Shown piece by piece: positions 51,355 to 60,542 of a DNA stretch of 64,000 nt. Source of the stretch: Flavobacteriales bacterium (GTDB lineage Bacteria; Bacteroidota; Bacteroidia; Flavobacteriales_F; PHOS-HE28). The stretch is from the NCBI GenBank assembly GCA_016700415.1, contig CP065018.1, positions 620,001-684,000 of the forward strand, written 5' to 3'. Made by a program: the position numbers and the translations under genes. The notes beneath the pieces are model-generated. The model was given only the letters and a program-made list of their open reading frames with translations, did no database searches and was not told where the DNA came from. Every line of letters begins with the position of its first letter. Positions within the stretch are counted from its first letter, which is position 1.

Positions 51355-52308
51355 ATGGACATTTCCGTCGTCATCCCCTTGTTGAACGAGCGTGAATCAC
51401 TGCCGGAACTGGTGGCGAAGCTGCATGAGGCCATTGGCGGAATGGGCAAGAGCTATGAGGTCCTACTGATCGACGATGGCAGCCGCGACGGTTCTTGGGA
51501 GGAGATCCAGCGACTCCATGCGGCGGACGGCCGGGTGAAGGGCATCAAGCTGGGCCGCAACTACGGGAAAAGTCCGGCACTGAACGAAGGCTTCCTTGCC
51601 GCACAAGGCAACGTGGTGATCACCATGGACGCTGACCTGCAGGACGACCCGGCGGAGATCCCCGAGCTGTACCGCATGATCACCGAGGACGGATTCGACC
51701 TGGTGAGCGGTTGGAAGAAAAAGCGCCACGACCCGCTGAGCAAGACCATCCCGACCAAGTTCTTCAATGCCACCATGCGCTGGGCCAGTGGTGTACAGCT
51801 GCACGATTTCAACTGCGGCCTGAAAGCATACAGCAGCAAGGTGGTGAAGGCCATTGAGGTCTATGGCGAGATGCACCGCTATATCCCCTTTATCGCGAAG
51901 AAGGAAGGCTTCCACAAGATCGGTGAAAAGGAGGTGCTTCACCACCCGCGGAAATACGGGGTGAGCAAATTCGGGCTGGACCGCTTCATCAATGGCTACC
52001 TCAGTCTGCTGACGATCACCTTCGTCTTTCGCTTTGGCAAGAAGCCGATGCACTTTTTCGGGGCGATGGGCACACTGATGTTCTTCCTCGGCTTTCTGGC
52101 CACACTGTGGTTGTTGGGAAGCAAGTTGTACAGCGTGTTCCAGCACGTACGGGCACCGCTTGTAACGGACCAACCCGTGTTCTACATCGCGCTCACGAGC
52201 ATGATCATCGGGGCGCAGCTTTTCCTCGCAGGCTTTGTGGCGGAATTAGTGGCGCGCAACTCGGCGGAGCGGAATAACTACCGGGTGAGCGAACGGCTGG
52301 GGCTTTGA
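51355..52308 (+). CDS. Glycosyltransferase family 2, polyprenyl-phosphate type
   Basis: 317 residues. The GT-A domain shows SVVIPLLNERESLPEL, the nucleotide-sugar site LLIDDGSRDGSWEE, the DADLQDDP metal-binding motif and RNYGKSPALNEGF. Two membrane helices at the C-terminus (MHFFGAMGTLMFFLGFLATLWLL and VFYIALTSMIIGAQLFLAGFVAEL) place it with DPM1/GtrB-like enzymes that load a sugar on undecaprenyl or dolichyl phosphate. The ATG at 51355 follows a TACATTCG box (51341-51348). The open frame upstream runs through a repeat element and is rejected. The product could feed GT-C enzymes such as the one at 15222-16739 (inference). Confidence 0.92.
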   Translation: MDISVVIPLLNERESLPELVAKLHEAIGGMGKSYEVLLIDDGSRDGSWEEIQRLHAADGRVKGIKLGRNYGKSPALNEGFLAAQGNVVITMDADLQDDPAEIPELYRMITEDGFDLVSGWKKKRHDPLSKTIPTKFFNATMRWASGVQLHDFNCGLKAYSSKVVKAIEVYGEMHRYIPFIAKKEGFHKIGEKEVLHHPRKYGVSKFGLDRFINGYLSLLTITFVFRFGKKPMHFFGAMGTLMFFLGFLATLWLLGSKLYSVFQHVRAPLVTDQPVFYIALTSMIIGAQLFLAGFVAELVARNSAERNNYRVSERLGL

Positions 52309-52314
52309 GTTTGG

Positions 52315-52474
52315 GCCGCAGAGGCGCGGAGGCGAAGAGAAAGGTGAACCGCCACGGCCGCAATGATCTCAGGACCGCGGGGGCGCTGAGGAATGCAAAC
52401 CGCAGATGACGCAGATGGGCGCAGATAAAAGCCGATCCTCCATGGAGTTCTCTGCGCCTCTGCGCCTCCGCGGC
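52315..52474. repeat. CCGCAGAGG-type inverted repeat element overlapping a gene start
   Basis: Arms at 52315-52339 and 52450-52474 match inversely at 22 of 25 positions. Between them are CGCAGATGACGCAGATGGGCGCAGAT words. The right arm lies inside the first codons of the DUF6056 gene. Confidence 0.65.
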
Positions 52475-53869
52475 ATATTTCTGATCTTCGCTTCTCTCCT
52501 CTGCATCTCCCTGCTGAAGTACTTCTGGCTTGCAGGCCATGCACACCCCGTGGCGGATGACTTCTGCTATGCGGCCAAGTCGCGCGGGGCTTCGCTGTGG
52601 GCCTGGAGCTATTCCGAATGGATGTACTGGAATGGCCGTTATGCCAGCAATTTGTTGATGATCCATGGGCCGCTCAGTTGGTCCTCCGACTTCCTGCCCG
52701 GTTATCGGGCGGTGCCGGTCCTGTTGATCGCGCTCACGTTCTTGAGCATTTGGTTCATCCTTCGCCGCGTCACTCGGCATGCGCTTTCAACCGGCCGGGA
52801 ACTGTTGGGGACGCTCGTTTTTTTGGCGCTCTACCTCAACCTGATGCCCGACCTTGGTGAGGGCTTTTTCTGGTACACCGGCGCGGTGACATACCAACTG
52901 GGAAGCATCCTGATGCTCTTGCACCTTGGCTTGCTTGCCGGTTGTTCCCGGAAAGGATGGCAGGGTGCGTTGAACCTGTTGGTGAACATCATGCTCACGG
53001 TGGCGATCGTTGGCATGGACGAGATCCACATGCTGCTGATGGTATGCCTGCATGCCGTTCGTTTCATTTGGCTGCTTCGGAGGCGTTCCGGCATTGGGGC
53101 GGGCCTAGTGCTATTGGCCGCGGTGGCGGGTGGCGCGGTGCTGATGTACTTCGCCCCGGGCAATGCCGTGCGCGGGGGCATGTTCGCGGACACGCACCTG
53201 TTATGGCGATCGCTCGGTATGAGCGCGTTGCAGGCGGTCAGGTTCATCGGCACATGGGTGCTCTCCCCTGCCCTACTGGCGTTCAGTGTGCTCTACATCC
53301 CGGTGCATCGCTACCTTTTGGAACATGTGCCAGCCATGAAAAACGTGCGGCGCCTATCCCGGTGGATCATTGCATTGTTGCCTTTTTCCCTCGTGATGGC
53401 CAGCACCTTCCCCGCCTATTGGGGCACCGGGCTGCTCGGCCAGCACCGGACGGTCAACGTGGCGTGCCTTTTTTTCATACCACTGTGGTTCCTGAACCTT
53501 TCGATCTGGCTTGAGCGCAGGCCGCTCCGAAAGCTGGCCGGCATGCACCTCCCGTCGAGGGCGATCGGCTTCGCCATGGTGCTCGCCCTGCTGGGACTGA
53601 ACCTTACAGGGAACGGATACGCGGCCAATTCGGACCTGTTCAGCGGGCGCGCCGATAACTATGACCGCATGCTGAGCCAGCGCGAAACCGCCGTTAAAAA
53701 AGCAGCGACCGACCCGGAAGCCCGCATCACCTTCACTCGTTTGGCAGCCCCTCCGCTGACCTTACCGAACTATGAAGAGCACGGCCCGTTGCGCAGTTGG
53801 ATGGTGGATTGTGAAGCACGGTACTTCGGTGCACAGGAACGGCAGGTGAGGATGGATGCGGAAAGGTGA
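52442..53869 (+). CDS. DUF6056-like multi-pass membrane protein
   Basis: 475 residues, about ten membrane helices. The first periplasmic loop (HPVADDFCYAAKSRGASLWAWSYSEWMYWNGRYASN) has acidic and aromatic residues as in GT-C glycosyltransferases, and LGEGFFWYTGAVTYQLG is typical of the DUF6056 family. Probably a polysaccharide-related transferase; no activity can be assigned. The start is uncertain: ATG 52442 gives MEFSAPLRLRG, where residues 4-11 are encoded by the arm of the repeat element. The frame is open back to 52406. Confidence 0.75.
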   Translation: MEFSAPLRLRGIFLIFASLLCISLLKYFWLAGHAHPVADDFCYAAKSRGASLWAWSYSEWMYWNGRYASNLLMIHGPLSWSSDFLPGYRAVPVLLIALTFLSIWFILRRVTRHALSTGRELLGTLVFLALYLNLMPDLGEGFFWYTGAVTYQLGSILMLLHLGLLAGCSRKGWQGALNLLVNIMLTVAIVGMDEIHMLLMVCLHAVRFIWLLRRRSGIGAGLVLLAAVAGGAVLMYFAPGNAVRGGMFADTHLLWRSLGMSALQAVRFIGTWVLSPALLAFSVLYIPVHRYLLEHVPAMKNVRRLSRWIIALLPFSLVMASTFPAYWGTGLLGQHRTVNVACLFFIPLWFLNLSIWLERRPLRKLAGMHLPSRAIGFAMVLALLGLNLTGNGYAANSDLFSGRADNYDRMLSQRETAVKKAATDPEARITFTRLAAPPLTLPNYEEHGPLRSWMVDCEARYFGAQERQVRMDAER

Positions 53870-53911
53870 AATATGAAACCTGAAAACAGGAAACCGTGGA
53901 GGCCGAGTTGA

Positions 53912-55024
53912 TCACAGTCCTTCGGTAAATTCCACCAATCCTTTTGCGAAGCGCTTCCATGAAAGCTCATCCCGCAGAGCCGCAATGTTGGTGCGTAAGG
54001 TTGATGGATCCCTGGCGAAGAACTCCTTGACGCCTGCTGCAATGGCACTTGCTGAGACCTCCGGCACCACTATGCCGGCACGTCCGTCGTACAACGCCTC
54101 CTTCAACCCGCCAACATCCGTGGCGATCACCGGCACCCCGAAGTGGTATGCGATCGCCGTAATGCCGCTTTGGGTGGCACTCCTGTACGGCAGCACTACG
54201 GCATCAGCGGCACTGAAGAAGGCAGGCACCTCCCCTTCGGCTATGAAGCGGGCATGCAAATGGATGTGACCACGCTTTGGGCTGGCTTCGATAAGCCGTT
54301 TGTATTCGCCGAAGTCACCATACGGTTCACCTGCGACCACCAGATGGTAGCGTTCATCCAGTTTTCCGAAGGCCTCGATCAGCAGGTCCAGCCCCTTGTA
54401 ATCACGGATCAGTCCGAAGAAAAGCAGTACGCGGGCCTCTACCGGCAGCCCCAGCTTCCTTCGCGCCTCCCCTTGTGGCAACGGTGCCCCGAAGTGGTCA
54501 TAAAGCGGGTGCGGCATCAGCTTCACATTCGCCGATGGGCACAAGGTGCGGAGGTCTTCAGCCACAGCTTCCGTCATAGCGATGAAGCCGTCGTTCCTCC
54601 GCAGAAACCAGCGCGTAAGGGACCTGTCGTAGAAGTGCGGCTCATGCGGCAGGGCATTGTCCACGATGGTGATCACCTTCACGCCGTTCTTCCGCAAGGT
54701 TGCAGCGACGGTGCCCATGGCCGGGGCGAAAAAAGGCATCCAATAACGCAGGACCGCCACGTCCGGTTTGGCTTCAAGCATGCGTTGTGCAGTACGCTGC
54801 CAACTGCGCGGGTTGACACTGTTCAGCACCCTGACAGCCCCGATGCCGTCCGAACTATCCGTATCGTACTGTGATGTGCCGGGGAACAGCAGGTCCGGAT
54901 ATTGGCATGTGAAGGTGAATGCCAGCACGTCATGCTCCTTCCGCAGCTCAAGCACCAAGGAGGTGCTGAACTGCGCGATGCCGCCACGGTACGGAGGGAA
55001 AGCGGAAAGGAAGGATAAGCGCAT
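53912..55024 (-). CDS. Glycosyltransferase family 4
   Basis: 370 residues, GT-B fold. The N-terminal acceptor domain begins LSFLSAFPPYRGGIAQFSTSL (glycine-rich loop). The C-terminal donor domain has VLLFFGLIRDYKGLDLLIEAF, VVAGEPYGD and the EX7E-like region AVVLPYRSATQSGITAIAYHFGVPVIATDVGGLKEAL. It transfers a sugar from a nucleotide donor, probably in glycan or LPS-like polymer synthesis together with the neighbouring GT2 and DUF6056 genes (context only). Confidence 0.92.
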   Translation of the reverse strand: MRLSFLSAFPPYRGGIAQFSTSLVLELRKEHDVLAFTFTCQYPDLLFPGTSQYDTDSSDGIGAVRVLNSVNPRSWQRTAQRMLEAKPDVAVLRYWMPFFAPAMGTVAATLRKNGVKVITIVDNALPHEPHFYDRSLTRWFLRRNDGFIAMTEAVAEDLRTLCPSANVKLMPHPLYDHFGAPLPQGEARRKLGLPVEARVLLFFGLIRDYKGLDLLIEAFGKLDERYHLVVAGEPYGDFGEYKRLIEASPKRGHIHLHARFIAEGEVPAFFSAADAVVLPYRSATQSGITAIAYHFGVPVIATDVGGLKEALYDGRAGIVVPEVSASAIAAGVKEFFARDPSTLRTNIAALRDELSWKRFAKGLVEFTEGL

Positions 55025-55221
55025 GGAGCAATGTTACAGGACCGTGCGAAGATGGGGAAACCGGGGGATCGGGCGTAGGAAGCAAGCTCTCTTTTGCTCC
55101 CTACCTGCCCCGAACAGTGATCACTGTCAATTTCTTCCACATCGCCTTGGTTGATCTTTTCATGCTGCTGATCCGGTATGTTTTGCTGCATTAGGTGAAC
55201 TTTGCGACAAACCGACAGTCC

Positions 55222-57735
55222 ATGTGTAAACCTACATTACTCATCGTTCTACTCAGCCTCGGCGTACTTCAGGCACAAGGATCCGTGATCAATGCGCCAG
55301 CGCCCTTCCCCGCCAACGTTCTAGCGACGCCGGCCATGGCCGCACCGGTCAATGACCTCTGTTCCGCGGTCACGGTGATGCCGCTGCCCATCGGAGGAGC
55401 GCTCACGTTCACAGGGGACAACACAGAGGCCACCTTCACCGGGGATGCCGTGGCCGGATCGCTTTTGGATGAATACCCCTTCCCCAACACCTGGCACGCC
55501 TTCACCACCACCGATTGCGCCAACGTGACCGTGAGCTACTGCGCCACCGATAGCGGATGGAGCAATGTGTGGCGATTGCTCACTACCCAATGCCCTGCGG
55601 ATTCGGTGATCCAGGCCAGTATTTCGGACCAGACCACCTGTGGCAATGGAAATTGGACTTTCCGCTTTAACCAACTGGCCCCGGGCACCTATTACCTGCC
55701 CGTCCCCAACGTCGGCTTCGGCCAAGGCGGCGGTCCATACAGCATCATTGTAAGCGCAGCAGACTGTAGCGACCTGCCGACCAACGACCTGTGCACTGAG
55801 ATAACCCCGGTACCGCTCACCGTGGGCAGCACGATCTCCTTTACCGGCGACAACACCAACGCCACCTTCCCTGGGGATGCCGTACCGGGATCACTGCTCG
55901 ACCAATTCCCTTTCGCCGATACTTGGCACGCCTTCACAACCACACAATGCGCTAATGTCACCGTGAGCTACTGCGCCACCGACAGTGGTTGGAGCAATGT
56001 ATGGCGATTGCTCACTACCCAATGCCCCGCGGACGAGGTGATCCAATCCTCCACTTCAGAACAGACCACCTGCGCCAACGGCAACTGGACCTTCCGATTC
56101 AACCAGCTGGCCCCAGGCACCTACTATCTGCCCGTTCCCAATGTCGGCTTCGGCCAAGGTGGCGGGGCCTATAGCATCGATGTTAGCGCGATGACCTGCG
56201 GCAACGACCTGTGCGGCGACATCAACCCGGTGGCGCTGCCCATTGGCAGCACGCTCACCTTTATCGGCGACAACACCAACGCCACATTCCCCGGGGATGC
56301 CGTGCCGGGATCACTGCTCGACCAATTCCCCTTTGCCGATAGTTGGCACGCCTTCACCACCACACAATGCGCCAACATCACCGTGAGCTATTGCGCCACG
56401 GACAGCGGCTGGAGCAATGTGTGGAAGCTGCTCACAGAAGTATGCCCCGCCGATGCGGTGATCAACGCGACCACTTCCGAGCAGACCACTTGCGCCAACG
56501 GCAATTGGACCTTCAGTTTCGCCGAGCTGCCCGCAGGCACCTACTACCTGCCCGTGCCCAACGTCGGCTTCGGCCAGGGAGGCGGTGCCTATAGCATCGA
56601 TGTGAGCGCGGTCTCCTGCGGAATTGACCACTGTGCCGACATCTCCCCACAAACGCTTACGTTGGGAGGCATGCTCACCTTTACCGGTGATAACACGAAC
56701 GCCACTTTCCCCGGGGATGCGGTGCCTGGATCACTGCTTGATCAATTCCCCTTCCCTGACACTTGGCATGCCTTCACCACCACGCAATGCGCCAATATCA
56801 CCGTGAGTTATTGTGCCACGGACAGCGGCTGGAGCAACGTGTGGAAGCTGCTCACAGAAGTATGCCCCGCCGATGCGGTGATCAACGCGACCACTTCCGG
56901 GCAGACCACTTGCGCCAACGGCAATTGGACCTTCAGTTTCGCCGAGCTGCCCGCAGGCACCTACTACCTGCCCGTGCCCAATGTCGGCTTCGGCCAGGGC
57001 GGTGGCCCATACAGCATCACCGTGAACGCGACGGCCTGCAGCAATGACCTGTGCGGCAACGTCACTCCGGAGGCGCTCACCGTGGGCGGCTCACTCACCT
57101 TCACCGGCGACAATACCAACGCCACCTTCCCCGGGGATGCCGTGCCGGGATCCTTCCTTGACCAATTTCCCTTCCCTGACACTTGGCACGCTTTCACCAC
57201 CAGCGAATGCTCCGACGTTACGGTGAGCTATTGCGCTACCGACAGCGGTTGGAGCAACGTATGGCGGTTGCTGACAATGGATTGTCCTGCGGATGCGACC
57301 ATCAATGCCTATACGACCGATACGACGAGTTGCGGAAACGGGAACTGGACCTTCAGCTTCCACCAGTTACAGCCAGGCACCTACTATCTGCCCGTGCCCA
57401 ATGTCGGCTTCGGCCAAGGAGGCGGCCCGTACAGCATTGATGTGAACTCTTCAGCCTGTATTCCGGACCATGTGAATGTCGTGAACGGCAATAGGGATTG
57501 GACCGTCTACCCGAATCCCACCAATGGCGAGGTGACCATCATCGCACCACGCGAATTGGGAACGGCCACATTGGAATTGATCGATATGACCGGCCGCACG
57601 ATGTACAGCACGGAACTCGTGATCACTGCCAATGGCACCCATCAATTATCACTGGGCGGGTTTGCCCCGGGTACGTACGCGCTCCGCATGACCACGGCGA
57701 GCGAGCGAAGCACACAACTGTTGATCTTGAAGTGA
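55222..57735 (+). CDS. Secreted five-repeat PPC-like protein with T9SS sorting tail
   Basis: 837 residues from ATG 55222. Signal peptide PTLLIVLLSLGVLQAQG. Five tandem domains of 140-144 residues follow, each running from NDLC...LTFTGDNTNATFPGDAVPGSLLDQFPF-DTWHAFTT to APGTYYLPVPNVGFGQGGGPYSI, with three to four conserved Cys. They look like pre-peptidase C-terminal (PPC)-type beta-sandwiches. The last 80 residues are a type A T9SS sorting domain (VYPNPTNGEVTIIAPRELGTATLELIDMTGRTMYS...GFAPGTYALRM). No catalytic domain, so probably an adhesin or surface protein. An intrinsic terminator follows. The three codons before 55222 in frame are not a better start. Confidence 0.87.
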   Translation: MCKPTLLIVLLSLGVLQAQGSVINAPAPFPANVLATPAMAAPVNDLCSAVTVMPLPIGGALTFTGDNTEATFTGDAVAGSLLDEYPFPNTWHAFTTTDCANVTVSYCATDSGWSNVWRLLTTQCPADSVIQASISDQTTCGNGNWTFRFNQLAPGTYYLPVPNVGFGQGGGPYSIIVSAADCSDLPTNDLCTEITPVPLTVGSTISFTGDNTNATFPGDAVPGSLLDQFPFADTWHAFTTTQCANVTVSYCATDSGWSNVWRLLTTQCPADEVIQSSTSEQTTCANGNWTFRFNQLAPGTYYLPVPNVGFGQGGGAYSIDVSAMTCGNDLCGDINPVALPIGSTLTFIGDNTNATFPGDAVPGSLLDQFPFADSWHAFTTTQCANITVSYCATDSGWSNVWKLLTEVCPADAVINATTSEQTTCANGNWTFSFAELPAGTYYLPVPNVGFGQGGGAYSIDVSAVSCGIDHCADISPQTLTLGGMLTFTGDNTNATFPGDAVPGSLLDQFPFPDTWHAFTTTQCANITVSYCATDSGWSNVWKLLTEVCPADAVINATTSGQTTCANGNWTFSFAELPAGTYYLPVPNVGFGQGGGPYSITVNATACSNDLCGNVTPEALTVGGSLTFTGDNTNATFPGDAVPGSFLDQFPFPDTWHAFTTSECSDVTVSYCATDSGWSNVWRLLTMDCPADATINAYTTDTTSCGNGNWTFSFHQLQPGTYYLPVPNVGFGQGGGPYSIDVNSSACIPDHVNVVNGNRDWTVYPNPTNGEVTIIAPRELGTATLELIDMTGRTMYSTELVITANGTHQLSLGGFAPGTYALRMTTASERSTQLLILK
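55351..57462. repeat. Five tandem repeats of 420-432 bp
   Basis: Units start at 55351, 55783, 56203, 56623 and 57043 (periods 432, 420, 420, 420). Units 3 and 4 are nearly identical over their last 170 bases (56411-56580 against 56831-57000), with only a handful of substitutions. Confidence 0.9.
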
Positions 57736-57771
57736 TCAAAGCAGAAGGTCAGCGACCTGTACGCTACCAGC

Positions 57772-57820
57772 AACTCCCGCAAGGTCCCAATATGGTGATC
57801 TTGCGGGAGTTTTGTTTTTT
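57772..57820 (+). terminator. Rho-independent terminator after the five-repeat gene
   Basis: AACTCCCGCAAG (57772-57783) pairs with CTTGCGGGAGTT (57800-57811), extendable by three pairs with one wobble, followed by a T-rich tract to 57820. Confidence 0.9.
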
Positions 57821-57917
57821 GAGGTGTGGACCAGGGTGCCGCACGCGTGAAGAAACAAGCATCCGACGCGTAGTGCCCGCTGAGCGATCAAACGAAAATT
57901 GCGACCACCTTTGCCCC

Positions 57918-58301
57918 ATGCAGGTCGAATTCATCCTCTATGTGGCGGACCAGGCCGCCAGCAGGGACTTCTATCGTGCCTTGTTGGCGAAGGAGCCCGC
58001 CTTGGACGTGCCCGGCATGACCGGCTTCGACCTTGGCGGATGCCGGTTGGGCCTGATGCCGACTGCGGGCATCGCGAAGATCATCACCCCTGTCCTGCCC
58101 CATCCGGATACCGCTCACGCCGTACCCCGTTGTGAATTGTACCTGCCGGTAATCGGCTTGGATAAGGCGATGGAGCGCGGGCTGGCGGCTGGCGCCGTGC
58201 TGGTCTCACCTCCGGCAGATCGGGATTGGGGCCACCGCGTGGGCTACCTCGCCGACCGCGATGGCCATGTGGTGGCGCTGGCGGAGGCCGGGAGTGAGTG
58301 A
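57918..58301 (+). CDS. VOC/glyoxalase superfamily protein
   Basis: 127 residues. Two beta-alpha-beta-beta-beta modules: VEFILYVADQAASRDFYRALLAKEPALDVPGMTGFDLGGCRLGLMP and CELYLPVIGLDKAMERGLAAGAVLVSPPADRDWGHRVGYLADRDGHVVALAE. The second module has the D-x-(D/P)-DGHVVALAE end typical of the family, including the metal-ligand Glu position. Members are glyoxalases, dioxygenases or antibiotic-binding proteins; no finer call is possible. An ACCTTTGC box lies just upstream (about 57907-57914). Confidence 0.85.
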   Translation: MQVEFILYVADQAASRDFYRALLAKEPALDVPGMTGFDLGGCRLGLMPTAGIAKIITPVLPHPDTAHAVPRCELYLPVIGLDKAMERGLAAGAVLVSPPADRDWGHRVGYLADRDGHVVALAEAGSE

Positions 58302-58311
58302 GGCCACCCTG

Positions 58312-58508
58312 GGTCATACCATTTCGCAATAGAAGATAACCTGATCCTTTCGCGTATCTCAGCCCCAGCTTTCCATCTGCTTTCCGAATGTTCATTGTCG
58401 AAAGGATTAGCTGATCCGACCGCGGTTGCGGAGATCTGGCACGGAACCATGACAAGGCTCAGGGGTTCGTACAGCTTCGGGTCATTTTGTAATGCGAATT
58501 GGTATTAC
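58312..58508. repeat. Inverted-repeat element between VOC and recQ genes
   Basis: Terminal arms at 58312-58332 (GGTCATACCATTTCGCAATAG) and 58489-58508 (GTAATGCGAATTGGTATTAC) are inverse copies at about 16 of 21 positions. A second, inner pair (CGAAAGGAT and its inverse ATCCTTTCG) lies inside. No gene is seen in this 208-base gap. Looks like a small MITE-type element. Confidence 0.45.
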
Positions 58509-58509
58509 A

Positions 58510-60363
58510 TCACCTTGCCACCTCTCCGATCACCGCTAAGAACCGCTCCGCGTACATCTTCGTCTTGTGGTCCCCCACACCGTTCACCAAGCGGAACTCG
58601 TAGACGTTGCGCGGCTTCTTGATGGCCATGTCGATCAAGGTGGCATCGCTGAAGACGACGAAGGCGGGTTTGCCGATCTCCTTTGAGACGGTGAGGCGAA
58701 GCGCCTTCAATCGGACGAGCAGGTCGGCACTGGCGGGGGCTACTTCCGTGGCTGGCGGCAACTTGGCCTTGCGGCTCCGCTCTTGACGCTCCTTCACGGT
58801 GTCCGGTGTCACCAAGCGCACGTTGTGCTCTCCTTTCAGCACGCGGTGCCCGAGCGGCGTGATCTTCAGATGGTAGTGGTCCTTGTAGTCGATCTCGAAC
58901 AAGCCTTGCTGGAGGAATTGCTGGATGAACATCACCCAGGCGAAGGCGCTGACGTCCCCTCCGGCGCCGAAGGTCTTCACTTGGCTGAGGCCTTGCGCCT
59001 GTACCTCACTGCTATGCGTGCCCTTCAGCACGTCGATCAGCACGCTCATGCCCACCGTCTGGTGGCAGCGGAACATGGCGGAAAGCGCTTTTTGCGCGAG
59101 CAGCGTGCCGTCGAAATACTTCGGCGGGTCCTTGCAGACATCGCAGTTGCCGCAGGGCTTTACCACCTCCTCACTGAAGTAGCTGAGCAGCACGGTCCGG
59201 CGGCAGACCTGCGCCTCGGCATATTCCTTCATGCGGTCCAGCTTGGCGCCCATGATCGCCTTGTACTGCTCGTCCTCCACCTCTTCCATGAAGTGCATGT
59301 GGGTCTGCACATCGGCGTAGCTGTAAAAGAGAATGGTCTCGGCCGGCGCACCGTCGCGGCCCGCGCGACCGATCTCCTGGTAGTAGCCTTCCAGTGTACC
59401 GGGCATGTTCCAGTGGATCACGAAGCGCACATCGCCCTTGTCGATTCCCATGCCGAAGGCAATGGTGGCGCAGACCACGTGGAGTTTTCCGGAGATGAAG
59501 TCGTCCTGCACGCTGTCACGGTCGGCAGCGTTCATCTTGGCGTGGTAAAAATCGGCCTTCACGCCGATGCCATGGAGTTGTGCAGCGAGCTTCTCGGTGC
59601 CTTTGCGGCTGTTGCAGTAGATAATGCCGCATTCGCCCCTGTGGCGCGCCATGATGCGCTGGAGCATTGCCCAGCGGTTCTGCCCCGGCAGCACGGCTAA
59701 AGAGAGGTTGGGCCGGTCGAAGCTGGAGGTGAAAAGGCGCTCGTTGCGCATACCGAGGTGCTGGGCGATGTCGCCGCGCACGGCCTTGTCGGCGGTGGCG
59801 GTGAGGGCGATGAGCGGCACGTCCGGAAAGACCTTCTTTAGGATGTCCAACCGCTTGTACTCCGGGCGGAAGGCATGGCCCCAGCTACTGATGCAATGCG
59901 CCTCGTCAATGGCGAAGAGGCCCGGCTTCCACACCGCCACGCGTTCCAGAAAGTGCTGTGAAAGCAGGCGTTCCGGTGACACGTAAAGCAACCTCAGGTC
60001 GCCATTTCGCAACCGGACCTCTACGGCCTGCTCTTCGGAATAAGCCAGCGTGCTGTTGAGGAATGCGGCAGGGATGCCGTTGGCCTGCAATGCCTGCACT
60101 TGGTCCTTCATCAGGGCGATCAGCGGAGAGACCACCACTGTGAGACCGTCCATTGCCATTGCGGGCACTTGGTAACAGAGGCTTTTGCCACCACCGGTGG
60201 GCATCAGCACCACGGCATCATTGCCGGCCAGCACATGCTCAATGACCTCTTGCTGCCCCGGGCGGAAGCTTTTATAGCCGAAGTGCCTTTCAAGCAGGTC
60301 AAGGGGGCCGGTGTTAGGCTCGGGAACAAGGGTTCCGGCAGTCTCAGGCGTGACGTATTCCAT
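58510..60363 (-). CDS. recQ: ATP-dependent DNA helicase RecQ
   Basis: 617 residues with the full bacterial RecQ layout. Q motif (HFGYKSFRPGQQEVIEHVL), Walker A MPTGGGKSLCYQ, the DEAH box and RecQ loop AIDEAHCISSWGHAFRPEYKRL, motif V/VI (CATIAFGMGIDKGDVRFVIHWNMP, YYQEIGRAGRDG), the zinc-binding Cys of the RQC domain (RRTVLLSYFSEEVVKPCGNCDVCK), winged helix, and a C-terminal HRDC domain (LLVRLKALRLTVSKEIGKPAFVVFSDATL). It unwinds DNA 3' to 5' in recombination and repair. Confidence 0.97.
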   Translation of the reverse strand: MEYVTPETAGTLVPEPNTGPLDLLERHFGYKSFRPGQQEVIEHVLAGNDAVVLMPTGGGKSLCYQVPAMAMDGLTVVVSPLIALMKDQVQALQANGIPAAFLNSTLAYSEEQAVEVRLRNGDLRLLYVSPERLLSQHFLERVAVWKPGLFAIDEAHCISSWGHAFRPEYKRLDILKKVFPDVPLIALTATADKAVRGDIAQHLGMRNERLFTSSFDRPNLSLAVLPGQNRWAMLQRIMARHRGECGIIYCNSRKGTEKLAAQLHGIGVKADFYHAKMNAADRDSVQDDFISGKLHVVCATIAFGMGIDKGDVRFVIHWNMPGTLEGYYQEIGRAGRDGAPAETILFYSYADVQTHMHFMEEVEDEQYKAIMGAKLDRMKEYAEAQVCRRTVLLSYFSEEVVKPCGNCDVCKDPPKYFDGTLLAQKALSAMFRCHQTVGMSVLIDVLKGTHSSEVQAQGLSQVKTFGAGGDVSAFAWVMFIQQFLQQGLFEIDYKDHYHLKITPLGHRVLKGEHNVRLVTPDTVKERQERSRKAKLPPATEVAPASADLLVRLKALRLTVSKEIGKPAFVVFSDATLIDMAIKKPRNVYEFRLVNGVGDHKTKMYAERFLAVIGEVAR

Positions 60364-60511
60364 GGCGATCTGAAGTTGGCCAAGTTATCCGGCCTGCTCC
60401 AACATGTCTTGGCACGGAGGTCTTAGTTTTCAACCCGAACTGAGCAGCGCGCCTTCTACCTGCAAATCGGTATTTTGCGGCCATACCGTCGTTTTGCATT
60501 GATCGGCCCCC

Positions 60512-60519
60512 TACCTTTA
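60512..60519 (+). promoter_or_regulatory. -7-like box for the universal stress protein gene
   Basis: TACCTTTA (one mismatch to TAnnTTTG) 24 bases before the ATG. Confidence 0.4.
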
Positions 60520-60542
60520 TCCTAGCCCGCGCCACACACACC

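Noticed and set aside
55351..57462. Regular repeats considered as a CRISPR array
   Set aside because: 420-bp units that encode protein domains with Cys patterns; no short direct repeats with spacers, no cas genes.
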